Shown: piece after piece, positions 47,688-57,615 of the stretch | How the letters are laid out: every line of letters starts with the position of its first letter | How positions within the stretch are numbered: the stretch's first letter is position 1 | DNA from: Paraglomus occultum | Lineage: Eukaryota > Glomeromycota > Glomeromycetes > Paraglomerales > Paraglomeraceae | Assembly (NCBI GenBank): GCA_910592205.1 | Contig: CAJVPJ010000041.1 | Span: 1-60,017 of the forward strand | Direction: 5' to 3' | Length of the DNA: 60,017 bases | Made by a program: the position numbers and the translations under genes | The notes under the pieces: generated by a model | Database searches by the model: none | The model's input: only the letters and a program-made list of their open reading frames with translations | What the model was told of the DNA's origin: nothing

Positions 47688-49080
47688 TTATCGTCGCACG
47701 GGGTGTACCTGTCCGAACCACGCAACTGCCGTCTTTGCATGTCGATATGCTTTTGTTACATATGGCGGAATTCTCGGATCTGCCGAAGGAGGCAGCAGCC
47801 AAGTGTCAAACCTCTGCCCAAGATCAGAGAATGTACGTTTAGTGTATTGATTCATATGATATCTGATTCGCAAAAAGAAGCCGTAGATAAGAAGCGTGTA
47901 TAACGGCACTTGGAGCCTGTATAAATTAAAAGTTTGTCAATCCAAGTTTCAAATAAACAAAGAATAGATTTTTTAAATGATCAATTACGAATGCTTACAG
48001 AATTATATTCCAAATCAATGATGCTGTAATAACAACCACTTCAGTGAAGCTCACTATTCGCATGGCCCCCTCGTAGTAAGTATTGACCCAAGTCTGGATT
48101 GACTTTGAGAGACCACTTAAAGCAGGCTTAGTCCCAGCTCGAGGGCCTGATGCAGCTTGTGGTGCGAATGTGGGGATGACATTGGTGCGGAGATATGTAA
48201 GAAAGTGAAATAGGGAGAATGTGGCATTCGGTATAAGAGTAGCTGTAAGAAAGAAAGAAAGAAAGAAATATAGAGAGAAAGAGAGAGAGAGAGACAAGGA
48301 TGTATACGAGTAAGAAACATGCAGATAAAAAACCAAAGACGCAATCAACAAGGATGTAACAAAATATAGCATAAGCAGCATCATCCAATACATTACCTAT
48401 AATTGGTGGATAAGAATGCCATACTAGAGCCAATGCAAGATAGAATATATTCTCATCCCGATTGATACTCCTAATGTAATCCCAATCCCAAGAAGGAAGC
48501 TAGTAAAAAAAAAGATCAATATCGAACAAGTCAGAAAATATTATGTCGATTGGTAAATTCGGGGAGCTAAAGAATTTAACTAGATGTCCGATCAGTTACA
48601 ATCTGAGATCTGTTCCATTCTCATTACATATTATTCCAAGATCTATAACAGTATATTAATATCATAAAAGATGGTAGCCTTAATAAATCGAGAACTCACC
48701 CCATATGACTTGTAGACAACAATCCCATAACTTAATATCGCGCCCCGATAAGCCCAATAATACCACCACGCTGCCTCCTCAGAGCGCCATAGAACAAAGT
48801 TGACGAAATAAGCAACTGTACTAATTACAACCGTACAATGTCCTATCCACCAGAAAAATTGGAAATGCTTTAAAAATACAGTTTATTCAACGTTAGTGAA
48901 ATATTTCGAGATATAAGTGTAGCTCTCCAGTGTACACTCAATACACTAATGCACGTACACATACTCAGACTACTCTACCAGCTTTTACTAATCTAACATT
49001 TAAGTCTTTTGTCGCACACCTCTTACCTGAACTAGTTCCTTAATACGAAGTCCAAGAGGTTGTTTAGGGGACGGAGGCAT
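47688..49080 (-). CDS. TMEM33 / Pom33 family ER and nuclear-envelope membrane protein
   Basis: Five minus-strand exons: 49027-49080, 48700-48867, 48397-48499, 47999-48242 and 47688-47916; 798 nt, 265 residues, phases 0, 0, 1, 2. Hydrophobic segments are FWWIGHCTVVISTVAYFVNF, YYWAYRGAILSYGIVVYKSYG, FYLALALVWHSYPPII, IVSFTEVVVITASLIWNIIL and LYTLLIYGFFLRIRY. Between them lie FSLFHFLTYLRTNVIP and a Pro/Gly-rich loop, matching the TMEM33/Per33/Pom33 (S. pombe Tts1) layout, including the conserved R(G)..LSYGIVVYKS(Y/F)G and R..Y..RTF..L...D stretches. Family members shape tubular ER and help nuclear-pore distribution. The C-terminus ends HPVRR. Confidence 0.82.
48246..48296 (+). repeat. GAAA/GA repeat forming the pyrimidine tract of TMEM33 intron 3
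   Basis: On the minus strand it is a (CTCT)n then (CTTT)n tract of about 50 bases ending at TTACAG, directly before exon 4. Confidence 0.8.
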
Positions 49081-52000
49081 TCTGAATAATGTCCGTATAT
49101 ATATACTCCTACAAGATTGTAAGACAACCGCCTACCGAGAACAAGTAGTGAAAGTCAAAATCCAGACGTTACAACAGTTTCTATTTCCTTCCCAGGCTTT
49201 TTGTGTGGGGAAGAAGGTTGGAGAAACGATGTACGTGGTGAACACAAATTCATTATTACTGTAACGTCACCTGTCATCAGATGATTCGTCGACAATTTTT
49301 ACCAAAACGCCATCGAATATTTCAGGGGGTTTGAGTCAAAATCATCTGAGCAGGGGTGTAGTTATAGAAACATTCGATTGCATTCTCTGTGTGATGTAAC
49401 ATCCCGATGGTATTCGTACGTGGAAGAAATGTTACAAAAGTCCGTGGATGCATTTGATTGTTTTTGTTATTAAGCTTGTAAGTATTCAATGGTTTACAAG
49501 CAATGAATATTAGTCTTAACAATTGGACAACGTCGCAATACATGATTTAATTGCTGTACAAGTTATTTTGCACTATTGATAACAAGGTTTTTTCTAGTCT
49601 GCGGCTTATATTTGATCACGTGCTTTCAGTTAGTTTGCAAAAGATGAAAGCTGAGATTATCTTGATTCGGTTCAATAATAAAAACGCCTTAACCGGAATA
49701 TCAATCTTATGTTTGTGGTTACTAGTCCGGGTAACGAATTTTCCCATGCCCATGCCAAAACATTGACTAATCGCTCGATATAGATATAATGCTCTGGTAG
49801 TCAGAAATATGGCTCACGCAAAACACAAATAACTATGCCACAGCCGCCACAAAAGCCAATGTGGCGCTCTTTTAGCCATTACTGGAAAGTTTGGAGAAAA
49901 GAGGTCTGATACGGAGTCAGTCAAAATACCCAGAGTCGCATAAGATCAGAGGATGTTAACGTGTAGAACACATGAATTTTAAAAATTTATGTAAATTACA
50001 TCCTTTCACGTGTCTTTAAAGTTTTGCATATAAACATAATTTCTGGACTTTCAGATTAAATATAATTATATTCCTTTTTTTAATGTAATCTTTCCTTGAT
50101 TAACAGTTTCTCTCTAATTAGCGGTGCAAATAAACATAGTTCGATGTATTAACGTATTACAGAATTTCTATTTTGCTCAGGGCCAATATACGATTTACGG
50201 AAATTATTGCATGATGGTAAACTTACCAGCTAAATTCTAGTTTGAGAAAGAAAGTTTTTATCTGCAAAAATCAAAATTTTTAGTTATAGCCTTAAATGTC
50301 AGATAAACAACAAATCTGCTATCACATCAGACCCTTCATATTGTATTTTTGTACATTGTTGGGTCATTAATACGATAAAGTTACTGCTACGTGTTATGAT
50401 AGGAAAAAAAATAGTAGCATGCTATCCGGTTGGAAAATGGGAGTTACGTGTTGTAACAACTACGCATATGAAGCAGAATAACATTAAAGTATTTTGTAGA
50501 TTTATTGTATGGAACAGAATTCTAATTGCTAACATTCTCACTTTTCTCATTTTAATAGTTTCCTAAATTAAACAATTTTCTTTATTACACAAATTACTAA
50601 AACACTATTACTACACTATTTTTAAACCTCCTTCGTTAAAATTAACATTTTAAACTCCAGAAAAATTTAAGCTAAAATTATAAGAAAAAATGCCTATTGA
50701 AATAACTGTTATTATTATGATACAGAGATGTAAATTGTTTCTTATTAAAAACTTTCATAGCAATAAATGCAAAAACCGCTCATAAATGCAACGTAGCATT
50801 TATGGAGGTTTACTGTATAAGTAACATTTGAACACATGGTTTTAGTAAAAGTTTTATTATTCCAAAATGTTTACTTCTATCTGATGAGGCGGGATAAATC
50901 TACGGTTAATCTATATACCATATTCTCTCTAAAAGCACACTCTTCATATTTGCAATGCACAGTTTTTCCATTTCATACCATCTGCTTTCCACTCTCTCTA
51001 ATGCACATCAGTGAATTTACACTATACTGGTTTTGTATGCCTCAAATCAACTCAATTCTGTTCAAGCCAAGTGAATTGAGATCATTATTTGTCTGCTTAC
51101 CGTAAACAGCGTACGCTACAGAGAAAGGTAAATGTTATTTATTATGTTTTTATTAGTATGACCGAAATAAAATAATAAGTTCGTAAGCTTTTAAAGTAGA
51201 AAGTTTCGCTCACAGCAAACAGTATTTCACACACTATATTACTGCATCAAAGATCAAGCCTTGTTATTTTAATGGACTTTAGAGTGTATTGCAATCTTTC
51301 TATAATTGTACATTGTATTAAATAACTCTTCAAACAGCAGCGTAAGAAAAAAAATGAGGCGAGACAAAATAAATGCCTTACGCTTTCGTAACTTTACCAA
51401 ACATGAACTGAAGCCAGTATAACCATGCATCAGCATTAATTAAAACAGACAACCGATTTTTGACTTGAGAAAAATTAAAGTACTGTAGTAAGCAATAGTG
51501 AATAAAATTTATCCTAATTATATTGTCTAGTATGGCACATGACGCTGGATGCCGACAGTTACATTATTTCACTAGTTAGTAATACAGTTGAAATCGATAA
51601 GCAGAAACAGTTTCAATGAACTAAACTTACAATCGCGTAATTTCGTTATTTACAAAGGTACCAGGGAAGACGTGTTATAATTGTGTAATCGGGTATCTTG
51701 AGTGTATTGGAAATTCAGTATACATTTCTGAGACTTGTAATGAATAGAATAAAATCAAATGATTACACATACGATACGTATCATTATAAACCCATACAAT
51801 ATCATTCTCATGGCTTTGCGTTTGGGGTGATGATAGCAAGAAATAGCTATCGAGTAATTTTGTTGGTGTCAAACGTTCGTAAAATTGATCACGTAACATT
51901 GTTATGATGCGCCAAACGGCTTTCAAAGCTAAGGTTAAGAAAATGGTGGTAATAAGATTCGAATTAGTATTAAAAGTCACACAATTCAGTAATCAATTGA

Positions 52001-52647
52001 AAACAGCAAAAGAAACAGTCAAAGTCCAATCGGGAACATGGCTGACTAAGATTTTGTCGGATTAGTATTTTATAGTGTGTGTATCCGCGCTCTATACTGC
52101 TACGTGTGAAAGAGAATGATTATACATTCTTCCGTATTAACAAACAAAATAGACACGGGTTGATTATTAACAAATTTCGCTCGCTGTTGCTATTTCAAAC
52201 TTCTATGAGGTTAGACTGAAAGCGTAGATAATCAATCATGATCTCGCACAGAAGACCATTAGTAAGCAAGCACAAGTACTTGCCCCGCCCGATTGGTAGT
52301 ACAGCTAATTAAAACGTACAGAATTGTACGGCTTGTCGGGCAACTTTCTGATTAAGGCCATAATATTGACATTCGGCTAACCGGTAGCATATGATAATAT
52401 TACGGCTAATCGAGCCGTATAGGCGCACGTTGTCAAATTGCCTATACGAGAAACATACCATCGATGTCTTAATGTTAACGCTTAACGTAAATAGCATCCG
52501 ACAGAATTGATCAACACTTTCAATTTCCCGGTTTAGATTTTCGAACCCCACTCCATGCTTGTGACTAAAAAGATTTAGATCACAAAAAATTTCAAAAAAA
52601 AAAACTGATAAAATGATCACGATTTCTACTTTTTTCTCAACGCCAAA
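49081..52647. other. Intergenic, AT-rich, isolated coding scrap and hairpin
   Basis: About 3.6 kb with no gene I can close. A 23-codon plus frame at 49835-49903 (MPQPPQKPMWRSFSHYWKVW) looks like a first exon but lacks a standard donor and a partner. A perfect 9-bp hairpin is at 50781-50804. CACGTG sites occur at 49617-49622 and 50007-50012. Directly upstream of MET5 I see no E-box. Confidence 0.45.
50781..50804. repeat. Perfect hairpin, 9-bp arms, 6-bp loop
   Basis: CATAAATGC, loop AACGTA, GCATTTATG. It is followed by GAGGTTTACTGTATAA, resembling the ends of small pogo/Tigger-type elements, but no second end or target duplication was identified. Confidence 0.4.
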
Positions 52648-55600
52648 ATGGTTTCCGCGGAAGTCGCTGCTGCTCGAATAGCATACGCAGCTAGTAAAGT
52701 TACCTATACTGTCGAACGAAACGCTAAATCAGTTTCATCCTATACGTCTGAAATTACAGAATTATATCAGCGCAAAAAGAAGAATGTCTTTGATGAAATA
52801 ACGGAATTTGAAATACTTTCATCCAAAAACGATCCCTTTGCGAAAGTACTCTCGAGCGTTGCAAAAGGGTCACTCGTATCGATAATCACCCCTGCAAAAT
52901 ACTTACTCTCTGCTATTCCGCATTTATACAAACTAGCCAATGGCAAATCGGCTGTCGTTATCCATGCGGTTGTCGAACGCAACAGCGCCAATGATCTCGG
53001 AGACTATACTCACATCATGGCTGTCAGACAGACTGGTTGTGCGTTGATAACATCAAATGGTGGACAGGACTCTGCAGATACTGCATTAATTGCACACGGA
53101 TTAGCAATAAGGAGCGGAATCCCTGTCGTACACTTTTTTGATGCTGCTACCTTGAGGGTAAGCGACGACAAGGTCGAAAGCTTTTCGAAAGAAGTAATTG
53201 CAAAATTTGTTGAGGAGGCTGGTATTGATAAATACCGCGCGGATTCGAATGACGGGCAGAACGTTGAATTATATCTCAAAACGATCGGAGGTACTAATGG
53301 CCAAGAACAACCTAATGCCACAGATTTTTCTGAACTTGCCGAACAGATTTTCACACAATTTAAGGAGAGAACCGGTAGATTGCACAAACGCGTGGAATGC
53401 TCGGGTAATAAAAACGCAGAGACGATAATTGTGTCCTTGGGTTCCGGAGTGAGACTTCTACGGCAGGCATTGAAACATCAGCCCGAGTTGAAGATTGCCC
53501 TATTTAACATTAAGCTTTATCGTCCGTGGTCAGATAAGACATTTTTGACAGAAATACCGCGGAATACCAAGAAGGTTGCTGTTGTAGAGCAAGTATCGAA
53601 GCGTACTACAAAATGGTCTCCATTGTATCTGGATGTCGTATCAGCCTTTGAGAATCAGGATCTATGGAAACATAGCATACCTACCGTTATTAGCGCACAA
53701 TACGGTAGTTTGGATGCACATACATCTGTCAATTCGATAGAAAATTTTATCGGAAGTTTGTCTTCGGCTACTGCTTCAAAAGTTGTCACTATTGGCAAAG
53801 AAACATCTGAATTAAGCACGCAAGCTACCAACGGTCATTCAATCCATTCACCACCCGCACTAGAACTAGCTTATCTCAAAATGCTTGAGGAAGTATTTGG
53901 CAGCCGTCTGTACATAGCTAATGCAATGACGCAACTGACAGTGGGACATCTTGGTGAAGTGAAATCCACGCCAGAATTTGGCTTTGGTGTATTGTTGAGT
54001 AGATTGCAACGTCGCGCAGAATTATTTGATCTTGTATCGCGCGCCGTAAAAAGTACGTCAATACCTATGCCAGAGCCGCTCCACGTTGCCTTGACTCAAT
54101 GGCTAACGCACAAGAACAATGCTAATTTAGCAAAGAAACATGGTGATGCTTCTATTGAATTACTGTTAAGTCTGTACAAAAAAAATGCTTTACTAGGAGA
54201 CATATACAATCGTCGAGACCAATTTGTTAAGCCAGCCAACTGGCTTGTAGGATCAGACGCTTGGTCGTATGATATCGGAAATTCAGGTGTTCATCATGTT
54301 ATCTCCTCTGGAAAGAATATCAATATGCTTATTATCGACTCACAACCATACACCTCCCGTACCGCCGCTGATCCGGAAAAGCGTAAAAAGGACATTGGCT
54401 TATACGCGATGAATTATGGAAACGTTTATGTTGCATCCGTTGCTGTCTATTCCTCATATACGCAAGTACTACACGCGTTGATGGAAGCAGAAGATTTCGA
54501 TGGTCCTTCTATTGTTCTGGCATATCTACCGTATCATGATGAAAATGATTCTTCAATAACAGTGTTAAAAGAAACGAAACTCGCCGTAGACACTGGCTAC
54601 TGGCCGCTTTATAGATGGAATCCTGCATTAGAAGCACAAGGCAAAGAACCATTTACACTCGATTCTGAACGCATCAAACAGGAACTAAAGTCATTTTTAG
54701 ATCGTGAAAATTATTTGACGCAGTTGGTGAAGTCACGGCCCGAACTAGCAGCAACGTTAGCGTCCTCTCTAGAGTCGGACGTTGCCAATCGTCAGCGAAC
54801 ATTAGCAAAGTCTGCCTATGATAAATTACTTGGCGGGCTTACTGGTCCTCCATTAGTGATATTGTATGGATCCGACAATGGTAATGCAGAGGGTCTTGCC
54901 AGAAGATTACAGAAAGGCGCCAAAGCACGTGGTGTTAATGCTCGTTGTATGGCAATGGATGACTACCCTATTGAGGAATTATCTACCGAGAAGAATGTCG
55001 TAGTTGTAACTAGCACGGCAGGACAAGGCGAATTTCCACAGAACGCGCGCGAATTTTGGAAACATATTTCGTCCACCACTGATATATCTCTTGGTGAAAC
55101 AAGCTACGCGGTATTTGCTCTGGGTGACAGTCACTACTGGCCACGTGCAGAAGATGCCATATACTACAACAAACCCGGCAAAGATGTCGATAATCGTTTG
55201 GAACTTCTCGGCGGAAATAGACTCGTCCCGGTAGGATTGGGGGATGATCAAGATCCTGATGGTTATGAAACTGCTTTTCAAGCGTGGGAACCTGAACTCT
55301 GGAAAGCACTCGGGGTTGAATTGCTTGGAACAGTTGTAGAAGAACCAAAGAAGTCAGATGATGATTTGAAAATAAAGTCCAACTACTTGAGGGGGACAAT
55401 TCTCGAGGGTCTTGAAGATACATCGACCGGCGCGTTGGCAGAACAGGATACCAAATTGACCAAGTTCCATGGAATATACCAACAGGATGATCGCGATCTT
55501 AGAGATGAGAGAAAGGCGCAGGGATTAGAAAAGGCGTACATGTTTATGGTGCGTGTTCGTGTTCCGGGAGGCGTTTCCACTCCTGAACAGTGGCTTGCCA

Positions 55601-57027
55601 TGGATGAGATTGCTGATAAGCATGCGAACGGTACTTTGAAAATCACTACTCGTCAAGCTTATCAACTCCACGGAGTCATCAAACGTAATCTCAGAAATAC
55701 CATACGTGACATCAATAAGTGCTTATTGGATACATTGGCTGCTTGCGGTGATGTTAATCGTAATGTTATGTGTAATCCCAATCCACAGTTATCCCAGTTG
55801 CATGCAGAGGTTAATGACTTTGCACGTAAAATAAGTGATCACCTTTCACCGCGTACAACCGCATATCATGAGATATGGCTCGAGGATAAGGTTGTTGCTG
55901 GGAACGCGGTGCAAGATTATGAACCTTTGTACGGTCCAACGTATCTTCCCCGAAAATTCAAAATTGCAATCGCAGTTCCACCTAGTAATGACGTGGACGT
56001 ATTTGCTCACGACTTGGGTTACATCGCTATTGCTGATAAAAATGGCAAATTAGCTGGATATACGGTGACAGTTGGAGGTGGTATGGGTATGACGCATAAC
56101 AACAAGAAAACCTATCCAAGACTGGCTGAACCTTTATGTTTCTGCACACCCGAGCAAGCAATTGATGTTGGAGAGAAAGTCATGCTCGTCCAGCGTGATT
56201 TTGGTGATCGGATTAACCGTAAGCACGCACGTCTGAAGTATACAATTGATGATCGCAGTTTGGAATGGTTCCGTGAGGAGGTCGAAAATAGGTTAGGTTA
56301 CAAACTGCAACCACCTCGAGAGTTTATTTTCGACAGTAACGCAGACAGATATGGATGGACCAAGGGAGCCAATGATAATTGGAATTTCTGCATGTATATC
56401 GAGAACGGACGTGTTAGAGATGAGCCCGGAGCCCCGTGCAAGACAGGCTTGCGTGAGATTGCAAAAGTCCACAAGTGCGATTTCAGACTGACTCCGAATC
56501 AGCATCTAGTCTTGGGCAATATTTCACCGGTAGCCAAGCCACAGATCGAAGGTCTGTTGAAGGAGTATAAACTGGATAATCTTCAATATACGGGTATACG
56601 ATTGAATTCGATGTCTTGCGTGGCTTTACCAACATGTGGTCTTGCTATGGCCGAAGCTGAGAGATATTTACCGACACTTGTTGAGAAGATCGAGTCGATC
56701 GTTGAGGATGTTGGACTGGGTAAAGATGCGATTACTATTAGGATGACGGGATGTCCTAATGGATGTGCGCGCCCATATGTTGCTGAGATTGCATTCGTAG
56801 GTAAAGCACCTGGAACGTACAACGTATATCTGGGGGGCGGACATCACGGACAGAGACTTAACAAGTTATACAAAGAGAGTTTGAAGGAAAGTGAAATTTT
56901 GAAGGAGTTGAAACCCATTCTAACCAGATACGTTAAAGAGAGGGAAGACGGAGAGAAGTTTGGTGATTTTGTTATCAGGATAGGTGTTGTCAAGGCAACT
57001 ACTGCTGGGAAAAATTTTCATGCTTAA
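52648..57027 (+). CDS. MET5: Assimilatory sulfite reductase (NADPH), beta (hemoprotein) subunit
   Basis: Single exon, 1459 residues, close to the size of yeast Met5/Ecm17. It reduces sulfite to sulfide with six electrons, with the flavoprotein Met10 as partner, in cytosolic sulfate assimilation. N-terminal 1-400: a degenerate pyruvate:ferredoxin-oxidoreductase-like region ([21 protein letters not shown]). About 733-885: flavodoxin-like domain ([41 protein letters not shown]). About 940-1450: two ferredoxin-like halves with siroheme/4Fe-4S modules ([27 protein letters not shown]). Cluster ligands are C1324 and C1330 (CVALPTC) and C1369 and C1373 (TGCPNGC), the standard Cys-x5-Cys and Cys-x3-Cys pairs. 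The end, [17 protein letters not shown], matches CysI. No disabling change seen. Confidence 0.97.
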   Translation: MVSAEVAAARIAYAASKVTYTVERNAKSVSSYTSEITELYQRKKKNVFDEITEFEILSSKNDPFAKVLSSVAKGSLVSIITPAKYLLSAIPHLYKLANGKSAVVIHAVVERNSANDLGDYTHIMAVRQTGCALITSNGGQDSADTALIAHGLAIRSGIPVVHFFDAATLRVSDDKVESFSKEVIAKFVEEAGIDKYRADSNDGQNVELYLKTIGGTNGQEQPNATDFSELAEQIFTQFKERTGRLHKRVECSGNKNAETIIVSLGSGVRLLRQALKHQPELKIALFNIKLYRPWSDKTFLTEIPRNTKKVAVVEQVSKRTTKWSPLYLDVVSAFENQDLWKHSIPTVISAQYGSLDAHTSVNSIENFIGSLSSATASKVVTIGKETSELSTQATNGHSIHSPPALELAYLKMLEEVFGSRLYIANAMTQLTVGHLGEVKSTPEFGFGVLLSRLQRRAELFDLVSRAVKSTSIPMPEPLHVALTQWLTHKNNANLAKKHGDASIELLLSLYKKNALLGDIYNRRDQFVKPANWLVGSDAWSYDIGNSGVHHVISSGKNINMLIIDSQPYTSRTAADPEKRKKDIGLYAMNYGNVYVASVAVYSSYTQVLHALMEAEDFDGPSIVLAYLPYHDENDSSITVLKETKLAVDTGYWPLYRWNPALEAQGKEPFTLDSERIKQELKSFLDRENYLTQLVKSRPELAATLASSLESDVANRQRTLAKSAYDKLLGGLTGPPLVILYGSDNGNAEGLARRLQKGAKARGVNARCMAMDDYPIEELSTEKNVVVVTSTAGQGEFPQNAREFWKHISSTTDISLGETSYAVFALGDSHYWPRAEDAIYYNKPGKDVDNRLELLGGNRLVPVGLGDDQDPDGYETAFQAWEPELWKALGVELLGTVVEEPKKSDDDLKIKSNYLRGTILEGLEDTSTGALAEQDTKLTKFHGIYQQDDRDLRDERKAQGLEKAYMFMVRVRVPGGVSTPEQWLAMDEIADKHANGTLKITTRQAYQLHGVIKRNLRNTIRDINKCLLDTLAACGDVNRNVMCNPNPQLSQLHAEVNDFARKISDHLSPRTTAYHEIWLEDKVVAGNAVQDYEPLYGPTYLPRKFKIAIAVPPSNDVDVFAHDLGYIAIADKNGKLAGYTVTVGGGMGMTHNNKKTYPRLAEPLCFCTPEQAIDVGEKVMLVQRDFGDRINRKHARLKYTIDDRSLEWFREEVENRLGYKLQPPREFIFDSNADRYGWTKGANDNWNFCMYIENGRVRDEPGAPCKTGLREIAKVHKCDFRLTPNQHLVLGNISPVAKPQIEGLLKEYKLDNLQYTGIRLNSMSCVALPTCGLAMAEAERYLPTLVEKIESIVEDVGLGKDAITIRMTGCPNGCARPYVAEIAFVGKAPGTYNVYLGGGHHGQRLNKLYKESLKESEILKELKPILTRYVKEREDGEKFGDFVIRIGVVKATTAGKNFHA

Positions 57028-57615
57028 TATTTAATGTAGCATGATATGTATAATAGACAAGGAAACATACAATATTTTATGGATACATATAGCATTATAT
57101 ATATGTTAGGAAACCGATTACTCGGGGACCATATTAAGAACGATTGTATAAGCAATACATAATAATAATAATAAAAAATTAAATCAGTAGAATGCCAGCA
57201 TGGTTTCTGTTATTATTATGTTGCGTCGGCTTTGTTTTGCAACCAGCTCGAAACAGTAGATTTAAATCGCTTTCTTTATTCAACATCCTAATGTATTTGA
57301 TGTCCCCAACGCAATTGGGAGATTGTAAGCAATTCACTTAACTGTACGCATTATCCATTAACCAGTGACATGCAAGATGAGCGATATTATTAATCGGGAT
57401 CTCAATTTTAACGTACTTGATCATATTAACCCGATAGTCAAAGCTCGTTATAATGGATCTCGTTACAATGGAATTGCGTTATAAAAGAACTTTTTTCGTC
57501 ACAATTCGTAATATGGAAACTCATGCTTGCATTATACGATGATCACAGGCTGTTGTGAAACTCTGAAATTCTGTTAAATGCTCATCACTTGTAGAGTCTG
57601 CATATACGCACGCAA
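57028..57615. other. Intergenic between MET5 and COG7
   Basis: AT-rich, with an (ATA)n run near 57160. At 57446-57485 three near-copies of CGTTA(T/C)AATGGA follow at 15-16 bp spacing, the kind of sequence found at ends of pogo/CENP-B-type transposons. No coding sequence seen. Confidence 0.5.

Noticed and set aside
48117-48433. Minus-strand frames with Ser/Leu/Phe repeats in the TMEM33 gene
   Set aside because: They read through the CTTT/CTCT repeat of intron 3; the spliced frame on either side matches TMEM33.
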